64,000 nucleotides of DNA from Culex pipiens pallens (lineage: Eukaryota; Arthropoda; Insecta; Diptera; Culicidae). The stretch lies in assembly GCF_016801865.2 (NCBI RefSeq), contig NC_068939.1, forward strand, positions 88,145,396 through 88,209,395, in the 5' to 3' direction. This document shows positions 1-11,079 of this stretch, in pieces; positions within the stretch are counted from its first letter, which is position 1, and every line of letters starts with the position of its first letter. Below the pieces are notes generated by a model. That model saw nothing but the letters and a program-made list of their open reading frames with translations, made no database searches and was not told the DNA's origin. A program made the position numbers and the translations under genes.

Positions 1-2018
1 TGAATTTTTGAATTTTTGAATTTTTGAATTTTGAATTTTTGAATTTTTGAATTTTTGAATTTTTGAATTTTTGAATTTTTGAATTTTTGAATTTTTGAAT
101 TTTTGAATTTTTGAATTTTTGAATTTTTGAATTTTTGTATTTTTGAATTTTTGAATTTTTGAATTTTTGAATTTTTGAATTTTTGAATTTTTGAATTTTT
201 GAATTTTTGAATTTTTGAATTTTTGAATTTTTGAATTTTTGAATTTTTGAATTTTTGAATTTTTGAATTTTTGAATTTTTGAATTTTTGAATTTTTGAAT
301 TTTTGAATTTTTGAATTTTTGAATTTTTGAATTTTTGAATTTTTGAATTTTTGAATTTTTGAATTTTTGAATTTTTGAATTTTTGAATTTTTGAATTTTT
401 GAATTTTTGAATTTTGAATTTTTGAATTTTTGAATTTTTGAATTTTTGAATTTTTGAATTTTTGAATTTTTGAATTTTTGAATTTTTGAATTTTTGTATT
501 TTTTAATTTTTGAATTTTTGAATTTTTGAATTTTTGAATTTTTGAATTTTTGAATTTTTGAATTTTTGAATTTTTGAATTTTTGAATTTTTGAATTTTTG
601 AATTTTTGAATTTTTGAATTTTTGAATTTTTGAATTTTTGAATTTTTGAATTTTTGAATTTTTGAATTTTTGAATTTTTGAATTTTTGAATTTTTGAATT
701 TTTGAATTTTTGAATTTTTGAATTTTTGAATTTTTGAATTTTTGAATTTTTGAATTTTTGAATTTTTGAATTTTTGAATTTTTGAATTTTTGAATTTTTG
801 AATTTTTGAATTTTTGAATTTTTGAATTTTTGAATTTTTGAATTTTTGAATTTTTGAATTTTTGAATTTTTGAATTTTTGAATTTTTGAATTTTTGAATT
901 TTTGAATTTTTGAATTTTTGAATTTTTGAATTTTTGAATTTTTGAATTTTTGAATTTTTGAATTTTTGAATTTTTGAATTTTTGAATTTTTGAATTTTTG
1001 AATTTTTGAATTTTTGAATTTTTGAATTTTTGAATTTTTGAATTTTTGAATTTTTGAATTTTTGAATTTTGAATTTTGGAATTTTTGAATTTTGGAATTT
1101 TTGAATTTTGGAATTTTTGAATTTTTGAATTTTTGAATTTTTGAATTTTTGAATTTTTGAATTTTTGAATTTTTGAATTTTTGAATTTTTGAATTTTTGA
1201 ATTTTTGAATTTTTGAATTTTTGAATTTTTGAATTTTTGAATTTTTGAATTTTTGAATTTTTGAATTTTTGAATTTTTGAATTTTTGAATTTTTGAATTT
1301 TTGAATTTTTGAATTTTTGAATTTTTGAATTTTTGAATTTTTGAATTTTTGAATTTTTGAATTTTTGAATTTTTGAATTTTTGAATTTTTGAATTTTTGA
1401 ATTTTTGAATTTTTGAATTTTTGAATTTTTGAATTTTTGAATTTTTGAATTTTTGAATTTTTGAATTTTTGAATTTTAGAATTTTTGAATTTTTGAATTT
1501 TTAAATTTTTGAATTTTTGAATTTTTGAATTTTTGAATTTTTAAATTTTTGAATTTTTGAATTTTTGAATTTTTGAATTTTTGAATTTTTGAATTTTTGA
1601 ATTTTTGAATTTTTGAATTTTTGAATTTTTGAATTTTTGAATTTTTGAATTTTTGAATTTTTGAATTTTTGAATTTTTGAATTTTGGAATTTTTGAATTT
1701 TGGAATTTTGGAATTTTGGAATTTTGGAATTTTTGAATTTTTGAATTTTTGAATTTTTGAATTTTTGAAGTTTTGAATTTTTGAATTTTTGAATTTTTGA
1801 ATTTTTGAATTTTTGAATTTTTGAATTTTTGAATTTTTGAATTTTTGAATTTTTGAATTTTTGAATTTTTGAATTTTTGAATTTTTGAATTTTTGAATTT
1901 TTGAATTTTTGAATTTTTGAATTTTTGAATTTTTGAATTTTTGAATTTTTGAATTTTTGAATTTTTGAATTTTTGAATTTTTGAATTTTTGAATTTTTGA
2001 ATTTTTGAATTTCTGGAT
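1..2018. repeat. 8-bp satellite array (GAATTTTT)n
   Basis: About 250 head-to-tail copies of GAATTTTT, already running at base 1, so the array starts outside the window. Copies carry scattered variants: 7-bp units (missing one T), GGAATTTT units clustered near 1075-1115 and 1680-1730, and GTATTTTT units near 135 and 495. The latter read TACAAAAA on the other strand, which is the unit of the array at 56259-64000. The array decays into a pyrimidine-rich stretch at 2005-2046. Open frames through it (e.g. KFKNSKIQ repeats) are products of the 8-bp period and are not genes. Confidence 0.98.
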
Positions 2019-2710
2019 TTTTCTTAATTTTGTGTTTTCTTTCGCAGTTCCAAGATTGATGCGTGGGTTCGACAAACATCTTGACAGACCCAACTGCTAG
2101 CGGAGATTCTGTCATGCCAGCACGGCGTCCAAACTGGGGCTCGTTCCAGGCGGACGGTCTCCTAGAGGAGGCCGCTCCGCTTAAGTCGATCCTCCAGGTG
2201 AAAATCGGAAATGGAATCACGATCGTGGCGCAATGCTTGGGCACCTTCGTTGCTCTTGTGTGGAGTCACTCGGGATCCGGCATGAACCTGAGTCTGCACC
2301 AGGACCTTTCCCGAAGGCGCGTAGAGGAAAAGAGCCAAAATCTCCAGGACGAGGAGAACTTCCGGCGTGCCAGCTCGGAACTGAGTCTAAAATAGGACGC
2401 GGAAATCAACTAGATCGCCGGCACAAGCACGCTGGAATGATATCAGCATCACCTCTATCCGAGTGGCCCCGCCGCCGACGTCACTCGCCCACTCTGTTGC
2501 ACAAAACGCCAAACGCTGACATCAACCGTGCATCAACGAGTGCACTACGGAAACGCCTCCTCCTCCTCCTAAAGCAACTTGTCAACGGCGATGACGGCGC
2601 CCAGCATTACCCAGCTGCACCACGGACATCGAGGCCAGATCGGGCCAGTTCGAATCGTCACCACTTTTGGTTCTGTTTTGATATGAACAAATAAATTAAA
2701 TTTAAATGAA
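2019..2710 (+). other. GC-richer unique island, possible 3' terminal exon
   Basis: This island abuts the satellite. A pyrimidine-rich tract ending in TTTCTTTCGCAG at about 2035-2046 looks like a 3' splice site, and AATAAA lies at 2690-2695. Between them two overlapping plus-strand frames are open (ATG at 2114 to a stop at 2395, and 2233-2694), but neither product resembles a family I know. It could be the last exon of a gene whose other exons lie left of the satellite, or unique noncoding DNA. The splice and poly(A) signals are seen; the exon reading is inference. Confidence 0.3.
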
Positions 2711-2960
2711 CTCTTCTTCTTCTTATTTCTATCGAAATTTTGAGCAGCAACGGTCAATTCAAAAAGGTAAATATTGAAGTGGCTGCGTTCTGCGTGCTTT
2801 TGCCGGGGTATGCGTTACTGCGTTACGTTTGCGATATCGGAAATAATCGTTTGCGATATTGGAAGCAATGTTTCCTGCTGACGGGTGGAAACCGAGATTT
2901 GCGATTTTTAGAGCAAATCGAAAGCAAAGTTTCCGATTCCGCAAATCGGATTTTGTTCCG

Positions 2961-3500
2961 TGCATGGGTAACAATGAGACACTTTGATTTTTCTTCATTA
3001 ATTTTTCAAAATCTACGGAAATCTTTCAAAACATGAATTTTTAGTGATTTTTGGCATGTTTATTGAGTTTGAACTTCATTTAACCAAAAATATAAAGTTA
3101 TTTGGTAAAATATATGGATTTTACAAAATTTAAATACTTTTTAGTATAACTTTTGTTAATTAAAGTTTCATGTTGGCAAAATTGATTTAAATGTTCAAGG
3201 TAAGTCACCTGCAATGGAACAATACAAAAACATGATGTTTTACTAGAAAAGTATTGATTTTCGTAGAGTGTCTCATTGTTCCCCAGCTGTCTCATTGTTC
3301 CTGCCAAGTGCGTCTACAATGAGACAGTTGAATAACTCTGGCTGTAGACGTTAGATCGATCTCATATTTTGGTCAATGTTAGAACACATTAAAAGAAAGA
3401 AAATGCAACAAAAAGCTCATCAAAACATGCTGATGAAAAAAATATAAAAATCGTTGAAAGTTAAAAACCAAAAGTGTCTCATTGATGACTACCCTACCCT
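2961..3500. mobile_element. Foldback MITE with reiterated GTCTCATTGT motif
   Basis: The two ends are inverted: GGGTAACAATGAGACACTTTG near 2965-2990 and its complement, ending CTACCCTACCC, near 3470-3500. The phrase TGTCTCATTGTTCC is repeated inside, at about 3268-3301 in one direction and 3312-3325 in the other. This is a non-autonomous element with no coding capacity. No clear target duplication was found. From 2711 to 2960 and from 3501 to 4005 I see no other feature except the lectin gene's 5' flank, in which no convincing TATA box is visible. Confidence 0.6.
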
Positions 3501-4005
3501 ACGTTGTTTTGAACGCGATAAATGTGTGCGAACATAAGAATTCCAGAAAGTCAATGATCTCAATGTAGCGTTATCATTCTTTTGTTATTAATTATTAATG
3601 TCTCAGCGGTTTTATTTCAAATTATGTCAGTAAATGAAAGAGAAAAAAACACTTTCTTGAGTTTAACAGACTGTGAACTACAATGAAACTTCAAAAAGCG
3701 ACGTGTGTCGATATGACAGATGAAAATAAAATTTCAAAAAACATCTTTAAAAGAATTTTTATTGAAAAATACGTTCATTGTTGTCAACTATCTTCAAGCC
3801 CGCCCGTGTTTTAAAGTTCTTTGAATACTGTGGTTACACAGAATCCGTATCTGAAATGTGCTGCAATCGATTGTTTTGGTTGTGAATTTTGTCATGGTTG
3901 TTATCGATGAAAAATTGAAATTGATAAGCTTCTTGATAGCTCAAGTAGATCGACCTAGTGTGAAAACTACACTTCAAGTTAGTGAATAAAAACTGCCAAT
4001 CAGAA

Positions 4006-4521
4006 ATGTTCATTTCAAAAGTTGAATCTCTAGTTTTGATAGTGATATCGTGGAATGTTGCACTTGACGCTCAAGATCCTCCTGCTCCTGCTAATGTGAT
4101 TGCCGATGGAGTTTACTACAACACCTCAACTGTTCAACGATACATCGTAATCAACGACAAAAGGGTCAACTTCTTCGAGGCATGGCGTGCCTGTATGCAC
4201 TTGGGGCTACGACTGGCCTCCGTCAACAGCAGGGAGGACAATTTGGCCCTTTTGGTAGCTCTCCAGCATGTCGGACCACATCATCAGGGGCCTTGGTACA
4301 TTGCTGGAACCGATTTGGGCGAGGACGGAAAGTACGTTTGGATTACTACCGACCAGAGCGTCGGATTCGGAACGGGCTACTCCAACTGGGGCGTGGATCA
4401 ACCCGACAACTATCTGGGTGGAGAGCATTGCATCGAAGTTGGTGCGTTCAAGGGATCTCATTGGAATGACGTCGACTGTAATACCAACAGGCCGTATATT
4501 TGTGAACGGGTTGAATATTAA
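4006..4521 (+). CDS. Secreted C-type lectin, galactose-type (QPD) carbohydrate-recognition domain
   Basis: The product is a 171-residue single-domain C-type lectin. The first ATG is at 4006; the frame is open a little upstream only through non-ATG codons. Residues 1-23 form a hydrophobic signal peptide, so the protein should be secreted. The CRD fills about residues 35-168. Cys63 and Cys166 make the long-loop disulfide and Cys142 and Cys158 the inner one. The calcium/sugar site shows QPD at 132-134, which in this family favours galactose over mannose, and the WND motif at 153-155. Trp128 is the conserved core Trp just before QPD. Mosquito galactose-type lectins act in haemolymph or gut, in immunity and microbiota tolerance; that role is family knowledge and is not shown here. 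The gene is one exon, with a poly(A) signal 90 bp past the stop. Confidence 0.93.
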   Translation: MFISKVESLVLIVISWNVALDAQDPPAPANVIADGVYYNTSTVQRYIVINDKRVNFFEAWRACMHLGLRLASVNSREDNLALLVALQHVGPHHQGPWYIAGTDLGEDGKYVWITTDQSVGFGTGYSNWGVDQPDNYLGGEHCIEVGAFKGSHWNDVDCNTNRPYICERVEY

Positions 4522-4611
4522 AACTTGATACCATATCGACGCTGTCGTGCTATCTTGTCGTTTGTTGCTTTTTGACGTTCCGAGAAAAATGCGTTTTAAG
4601 GTTTGACCTTG

Positions 4612-4617
4612 AATAAA
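4612..4617 (+). terminator. Poly(A) signal of the C-type lectin gene
   Basis: AATAAA lies 91 bp after the lectin stop codon in an AT-rich context. It predicts a 3' UTR of roughly 110 bp. Confidence 0.6.
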
Positions 4618-4844
4618 TTGCGGGCTTTTCTGTGCATTCTACGGACATTTGGTTGAATTCAGCTGCAGAAGTCCATAGTTATAATATAATAAGTAAACAG
4701 AAGACGTGCATGCAAGAGTGACAAAACTGTATCTGAATGAAATTCCCTTAGGCAAGTTGTCGCACTTACAGGGTGTGCCAAGATTGCACGACCAGATCGA
4801 AAACATCAAAATAAAAAAAAACTAATTATTCACTCTATAGCATT

Positions 4845-5215
4845 GCCCTGGCGTTCTTGATTGCGAGATTCCTACTCGAAACTAGGTGTCCGAAGGCTTG
4901 ATTGTTGAGGCAATTGCAAACCTCTTTTTACACCTAAGCTTCCATCCACCCCGGGATTCGAACTGACGACCTTTGAATTATGAGTCCAACTGCCTACCAG
5001 CGACTCCACCGAAGCAGGAACCATACGACTCCTACACCTGGACTGAGCTAACGACCTAACCTGTAGTTTAGACCGGGGCCAACATTTTCTTCCCAGTCCG
5101 ACGGAAGGCGTGATCAGACAAATCTCGTCTCAAAATTTGCCACCGGGACCTTCTGGGATCAAACCCAGGCCGACTGGGTGAGAGGCATCCACGCTTAACC
5201 CTATATTATGGGTCC
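4845..5215 (-). mobile_element. tRNA-derived SINE, apparently dimeric
   Basis: Two degenerate tRNA-like modules lie on the minus strand. The 5' module (about 5150-5215) has GGATGCCTCTCACCCAGTCGG followed by a B-box-like GGGTTTGATCCC at 5155-5166. The second (about 4950-5030) has an A-box-like TCGCTGGTAGGC at 4992-5003, a CAT anticodon-loop-like stretch, and a perfect GTTCGAATCCC B box at 4953-4963. The T-stem and acceptor stem do not pair, so neither is a functional tRNA gene. An AT-rich tail region follows near 4805-4845. Confidence 0.65.
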
Positions 5216-6024
5216 CGGAACATCGAAAACATCAGTTTTTCTTAATATTTCAGGATTGAAATCAATTTTTGGGAATCTATGATGATGAAAGCTGCACAAA
5301 ATGGTTGCCTTAACTCAAAATGGCCCAAAATCAACTTGCAAAAAGAAATCACGATCACGACGATATTTAAATAGTATTTGTACTCATATCGATCATCAAA
5401 CATAAAGTCCCGTCGATATCTTCTCAACGAGTCACTTCCACCATCATCAGCCACAGATCAACTGCAGTAGATCCACAGATCCACAGAGTACTCCGTGGTA
5501 GATCGGTTACATCGCCACTGCCCCAGCAACATCGTTTCAGGAAAGAAATCCCAAGCGCGACTTTTATCGTGTGATCGTTACTACTAACGATAAAGTATTA
5601 CATGAGTGGTATCTGTCCAGGTACGAGGGCATGCCGAACATCGATATGACCAGGTCGCAATAAACGGCAACTATGACGTCCAAATGGTGTCCAACGGCGA
5701 TCGTCATAACGAAACAAACCATAATATGCGAAGAAATTAAATTACTTACTTTTATGCGCGTGCGCGATACCTTCTCCGGCCGTAGCCACGAGGAGTTGGG
5801 GAACTTCCCGGAGAGGGTTGGCTGCCAACTGGTGGCCATTATTGTTATTATTATTGTCGCTGTCATATTATTGAAGAGGAGAGCGCCACGAGCTCGCGAG
5901 CAATGGTAAGATTGTCACTTTCAAGCATCACGATCGGGCACGGGGAGTGGAGAGCTGCGGATGTATTGAATGGATTTGAATAAATGGTTGTTTGCTTGTT
6001 GGCAGTGGTTGTCCTCCAAGTTTT
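5216..6024. other. Unique intergenic DNA
   Basis: AT-rich to mixed sequence with short open frames on both strands (e.g. 5673-5909) that have no recognisable domain or good start context. A small tandem of GATCCACA lies near 5465-5490. No gene can be supported. Confidence 0.5.
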
Positions 6025-6161
6025 GAAAAAACAAAAAAAACAGAAAACAAAAAACAAAAAACAAAAAACAAAAAAAAAAACAAAAAACAAAAAACAAAAA
6101 ACAAAAAAAAAAAACAAAAAAAAAACAAAAAACAAAAAACAAAAACAAAAAACAAAAAACA
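6025..6161. repeat. (CAAAAAA)n simple repeat
   Basis: Runs of A separated by single C, mostly 7-bp units CAAAAAA with some shorter units. It passes directly into the CAACAGA array that follows and shares its 7-bp register. Confidence 0.9.
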
Positions 6162-6598
6162 ACGGACAACAGACAACAGACAACATACAACATACAACAT
6201 ACAACAGACAACAGACAACAGACAACATACAACAGACAACAGACAACAGACAACAGACAACAGACAACAGACAACAGACAACAGACAACAGACAACAGAC
6301 AACAGACAACAGACAACAGGCAACAGACAACAGACAACAGACAACAGACAACAGACAACAGACAACAGACAACAGACAACAGACAACAGACAACAGACAA
6401 CAGACAACAGACAACAGACAACAGACAACAGACAACAGACAACAGACAACAGACAACAGACAACAACAGATAACAGACAACAGACAACAGACAACAGACA
6501 ACAGACAACAGACAACAGACAACAGACAACAGACAACAGACAACAGACAACAGACAACAGACAACAGACAACAGACAACATACAACAAACAATAAACA
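6162..6598. repeat. 7-bp satellite (CAACAGA)n
   Basis: About 60 copies of CAACAGA. CAACATA variants sit at both edges (6183-6230 and 6577-6585), with one GGCAACA unit and one ACAACAACAGATAAC break near 6460. The VVCCLLS- and DNRQQTT-type open frames across it are artefacts of the 7-bp period. Confidence 0.95.
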
Positions 6599-7403
6599 AC
6601 GGCATCGATATTTTTGGTAGTTGGTTGGTTTTTAATCTCAAATTGACGACCACTGCAAACTTGGACCAATATCAATCCCGTTTATTTGAATGCACTATTT
6701 TGCACGGAACAAACCTCTTGGATCAGCTGATGGAGCTCAAACCGCACGGTCGGTACAGACGCCGGTTCGATCTCTCTCCTGGCAACGGAACGCACCAAAG
6801 GTGGCTTCCAAATTTGGACATCCGGAAATTGGTACCCTTCCTGCACCGCAATAGACCCACAATTGGAACGTGCGAAGCTTAATTGGACGGCACAGACTAA
6901 TGTGCGTGTGCAATACCGCTCTCGCCAGCGTTTGGAGTCAGCGCGCGCGAATTGCCATTGCAGAATCATGTCAAGTTCTTGCAGCCACTGCTGACTGGGT
7001 TTCGTGGCGACAACCCACGCCATCGTGACCACCTTTCATCCCGCGCCGAGTGACAACGCCGACACCCGGGCTCCAACCGAGAGTGTCACAAATTTCATGT
7101 TGTAGCCCCGGCACCAGTGTTTACACCGGGTTCTACACAACAAGACACTTTCCGGCTTTTGCGAAAGGGGGAAAAGATCCCGGCCGCCGTCGTCATTCGG
7201 AGTGTTCAGTCCCAGGTGCTCAAACTGCATGCCAAGGCTTCGAGAGAGCTGGAGGTGGCGTGGCCGTGGAGATTATCTAAATTGGGTGCTGCCGATTTTG
7301 CGCGTTTACCCTTTGGCGGTTGCTTAAGGAAATTCTGAGGGAATTAGTAATATCTTGAGAAAAAAAAGCTTATTTTCGAATTTTTGAACGTACATAACTT
7401 AAC
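6599..7403. other. GC-richer unique DNA, no gene recognised
   Basis: Mixed-composition sequence with medium open frames on both strands (6682-7032 minus, 7050-7338 plus). None has a known motif, and the frames compete with one another. It could hold UTR or exon sequence, but nothing in it supports a gene call. Confidence 0.4.
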
Positions 7404-7575
7404 AACAATGTTCGTTGTCATATTGGTCATGTCTGTGACATAACTACCTTCACAATTTTTAGTCTGATCTTTTGTCTAACTATCATAGCTAATTTCCTGG
7501 AATTTTGTAATGTTTTCGAAAAAAGGTGCAGGTGGTTATGTCACAGACATGACCCATTTGACAAAGTACTTTGCA
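7404..7575. mobile_element. Short MITE with TGTCTGTGACATAAC inverted repeats
   Basis: GGTCATGTCTGTGACATAAC at about 7425-7444 is mirrored by GTTATGTCACAGACATGACC at about 7535-7554. The similarity continues outward to about 7404 and 7575. A half copy of the same sequence (TGTTATGTCTGTGACATAAC) lies at 34920-34940, so this is a dispersed family. Confidence 0.6.
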
Positions 7576-8911
7576 AGAGGCTCTATAAATATCATTACTT
7601 TTTCAATTATTTGTTCTGCAATTTTGACAACCTAAAAAATAATGAAGTGTTTCAGTGAGCGTGTCAACACAATATAAGTAAACTCAACTCAAATGTACAA
7701 CAAAATCGATGTTCAATTTTGTCGAGAATCGCCTCCCCAAAACATTAGACCGTTGAGCGTTCCTAAACACTGTCGACACCGCACCAGAGTGCCGACGGAC
7801 GGCGTGCCGGCCGTGACGTGGATCGGAAATCGTGATAGAAATGTAATGAACGATTTGTTTATTTTATTATTACTTTTGAATAATAATTAAATTAAATTAA
7901 TTCAATACAAGCGAGATTGGTGGACGGGTGGCTGCTGCTCGACATTTCCAAACTGCTCTGGAAAAAAAAGACGCTGACGGAATGACCTACCGGCGGTCGA
8001 TTCCGAAGGCCCCCTTGATAATTGATCCCGATTTTGTCAAAGTGCCACAAATTGGCACGTTTCGCGGAGGGCCTTTTGCAGGAGTGATCACGAACTGCGC
8101 CGAGTGTTGATTTCGAGAGTAATTCCGCGGAAATGTGCTAGAAGGTAGAAGGGGGTGTTGTTGAGAAGGTGTTTTAGCAACCTCTCCATTCACAGAAGTG
8201 TACCTTCGACACAATCGTCGGAAACAGCAATTAGTAGCTGCCTTTGGTAGTTCGAATTGGGCTGGTTTGTTGAACGCCTTTTATGGTCAACACTTTCGAT
8301 TTCTATTCTTGGAGCCGCAGGACATTGCGGACATGATTCGGACCGGGTGTGAAATAAGGGCGTTTACTAGGTTATGGTTGATTGTAGAGTTGTTTACATC
8401 AGCAGAACTAGAACTAATTTATGTGGGTTGATTAAGAATTCATGCTTTTAAATTGTACTGTTTCAAGACTCGTTCACATAAAAAAACTGATTTAAGGAAG
8501 GAAGCGTAATATTTCTTTATCAATATCTAAAATTGTTCACTATTGATGCTAAGTATTATGTATATTTTATTAATATGTGTCCACAACACAGTTTTTTTAA
8601 ATATATTTTTGGCCTCGTTCAATATTTGTTGTTAACAAGGCCGTTACAAATATTTTTTGAAGTTTATGTCCCTCGGCTCTGACCAAAGTCGAGGGGGGGA
8701 GCAAAAAAAAATAATTGAGATTATAAGCCTTGGTTTTAACATTTGGATGAAAAAAGTGATTTAAAATGCATTTCACACGCGCCCAGTTGCTTTCCAATCA
8801 TTAGTTTTCAAAATATCGAGGTATCGACTGAAATTTTTTTTTCGTGTAAAAAAAACCTTTTGTCGTACTGTACATAAGTATTTCATGAAAATTTAATATG
8901 TTTTCAAAGGA
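7576..8911. other. Intergenic DNA, one dispersed repeat segment
   Basis: No gene is recognised. A GC-richer island lies at 7690-8120. The segment at 8636-8690 (AAGGCCGTTACAAATATTTT and following) recurs at about 40588-40640, so part of this stretch is an old dispersed repeat. Confidence 0.4.
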
Positions 8912-10087
8912 GAGCAGTTCTCTCAGATTTCGGTCATTCAATTTTTTTTTGTATTTTTTAATCCGACTGAAACTTTTTTGGTGCCTTTGGTATGCCCAAA
9001 GAAGCCATTTTGCATCATTAGTTTGTCCATATAATTTTCCATACAAACTTGGCAGCTGTCCATACAAAAATGATGTATGAAAATTCAAAAATCTGTATCT
9101 TTTGAAGGAATTTTTTGATCGATTTGGTGTCTTCGGCAAAGTTGTAGGTATGGATATGGACTACACTGGAAAATAAAATGCCAACTTTTCAGAAATTTCC
9201 AGGTTGTGCAAAAAATCTTCGAACGAGTTATGATTTTTTGAATCAATACTGATTTTTTCAAAAAATCGAAATATTGGTCGCAAAAATTTTTCAACTTCAT
9301 TTTTTGATGTAAAATCAAATTTGCAATCAAAAAGTACTTCAGTGAAATTTTGATAAACTGCACCGTTTTCAAGTTAAATCCATTTTTAGGTAACTTTTTT
9401 GAAAATAGTCTCAGTTTTTCATTTTTTTAAATAAGTGCACATGTTTGCCCACTTTTAAAAACAATATTTTTGAAAAGCTGAGAAAATTCTCTATATTTTG
9501 CTTTTTTGAACTTAGTTGATACGACCCTTAGTTGCTGAGATATTGCCATGCAAAGGTTTAAAAACAGGAAAATTGATGTTTTTTAAGTCTCACCCAAAAA
9601 ATCCATTATTTTCTAATGTCGATATCTCAGCAACTAATGGTCCGATTTTCAATGTTAAAATATGAAATATTTGTGAAATTTTCCGATCTTTTCGAAAAAA
9701 ATATTTTCAAAATTTTCAAGTCAAGACTAACATTTCAAAAGGGCGTTATATTGAATGTTTGTCCCGTTTAAAATGTTAGTCCTAATTTGAAATTTTTGAA
9801 AATATTTTTTTTTAAAAGATCGGAAAATTTCACAAATATTTTATATTTTAACATTGAAAATCGGACCATTTGTTGCTGAGATATCGACATTAGAAAATGA
9901 TGGATTTTTTGGGTGAGAATTAAAAAACATCAATTTTCCTGTTTTTAAACCTTTGCATGGCAATATCTCAGCAACTAAGGGTCGTATCAACAAAGTTCAA
10001 AAAAACAAAATATAGACAATTTTCTCAGCTTTTCAAAAATATTTTTTTCATTAGTGGGCAAACACGTGCACTTATTTAAAAAAACTA
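8912..10087. mobile_element. Foldback element, family A, right end truncated (copy A1)
   Basis: The inner part is a long inverted repeat: 9418-9745 mirrors 9761-10088, with its centre near 9753. The left arm continues out to GAGCAGTTCTCTCAGATTTCGG at 8912, but the matching right portion is missing because the next element begins at 10088. The same family occurs at 48417-50332 and in related form at 50413-52043. The shared core GTGTCTTCGGCAAAGTTGTA is at 9127-9146. Open frames here are not genes. Confidence 0.8.
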
Positions 10088-10189
10088 ACTTAATCCACCT
10101 ATGTGGTTGATGCCTTCCTCACTTTTTACCAACAATGGGTAATATGAGTGGTTTGGACACATATTCCAGCTATTTTTTTGAATCCAGAA

Positions 10190-11010
10190 AAAAACGTACA
10201 CACATATAACTTAAGTAATCATAACTCGAGACAAGGTTGCCAGATCTTCAATGTTTTGGACTCGTTGGAAAGGTTTTTCGATTACCTAACCAAGGATGTG
10301 TCGGATGGTGGATCCGGACATAGTTTACATACATTTAAGTGAGATCCGGCTTCCAAAAAGTACATAAATATTACTTAAGTGCACATATCTCGAGACAGGG
10401 TTGCCAGATCTTCAATGTTTTGGACTCGTTGGAAAGGTTTTTCGATTACCTAACCAACGATGGGTCGGATGGTGGATCCGGACATAGTTTACATACATTT
10501 AAGTGAGATCCGGCTTCCAAAAAGTACATAAATATTACTTAAGTGGCCATATCTCGAGACAGGGTTGCCAGATCTTCAATGTTTTGGACTCGTTGGAAAG
10601 GTTTTTTGATAACCTAACCAACGATGGGTCGGATGGTGGATCCGGACATAGTTTACATACATTTAAGTGAGATCCGGCTTCCAAAAAGTACATAAATATT
10701 TTTTAAGTAGCCATATCTCTAGACAGGGTTGCCAGATCTTCAGTGTTTTAAATTCGTTGGAAAGGTTTTTTGATTACCTAACCAACGATGGGTTGGATGG
10801 TGGATCCGGACATAGTTTACATACATTTAAGTGAGATCCGGCTTCAAAAAAGTGCATCAATATCACTTAAGAGGACATATCTCGAGACAGGGTTGCCAGA
10901 TCTTCAATGTTTTGGACTCGTTGGAAAGGTTTTTTGATTACCTAACCAACGATGGGTTGGATGATGGATCCGGACATAGTTTTCATGCATATAAGTGAGA
11001 TCCAGATAAA
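10190..11010. repeat. Tandem repeat, 164-bp unit, five copies
   Basis: The phrase TCGAGACARGGTTGCCAGAT starts at 10226, 10390, 10554, 10718 (as TCTAGAC) and 10882, each exactly 164 bp apart. Units are about 95% alike. They correspond, in reverse complement, to the region of elements B2 and B3 around AACGAGTCCAAAAGATTGAAG, where B3 has two copies about 358 bp apart. Confidence 0.95.
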
Positions 11011-11079
11011 TGTGAAAACACATTTTTATATATAACTTTTGAACTACTTATCGAAACTTCAAACAATTCAATAGCGATG

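Noticed and set aside
1476..2244. KFKNSKIQ-repeat frames on the minus strand
   Set aside because: Artefacts of the GAATTTTT satellite; their non-repetitive starts are just the adjacent island.
3982..4005. Eight extra N-terminal residues on the lectin from an upstream GTG
   Set aside because: Nuclear genes start at ATG; the ATG at 4006 begins a clean signal peptide.
4950..5030. A functional tRNA-Met gene on the minus strand
   Set aside because: The B box is perfect but T-stem and acceptor stem do not pair, and a second tRNA-like module lies beside it, as in a SINE.
5863..6882. VVCCLLS and DNRQQTT repeat frames
   Set aside because: Artefacts of the 7-bp satellite, which gives open frames on both strands.
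8801..9372. Lys/Phe-rich frames at 8801-9139 and 9085-9372
   Set aside because: They lie in the arm of a dispersed foldback element and are AT-rich chance frames.
10190..11010. CRISPR-like array
   Set aside because: The 164-bp units are contiguous copies with no spacer/repeat alternation, and the genome is eukaryotic.
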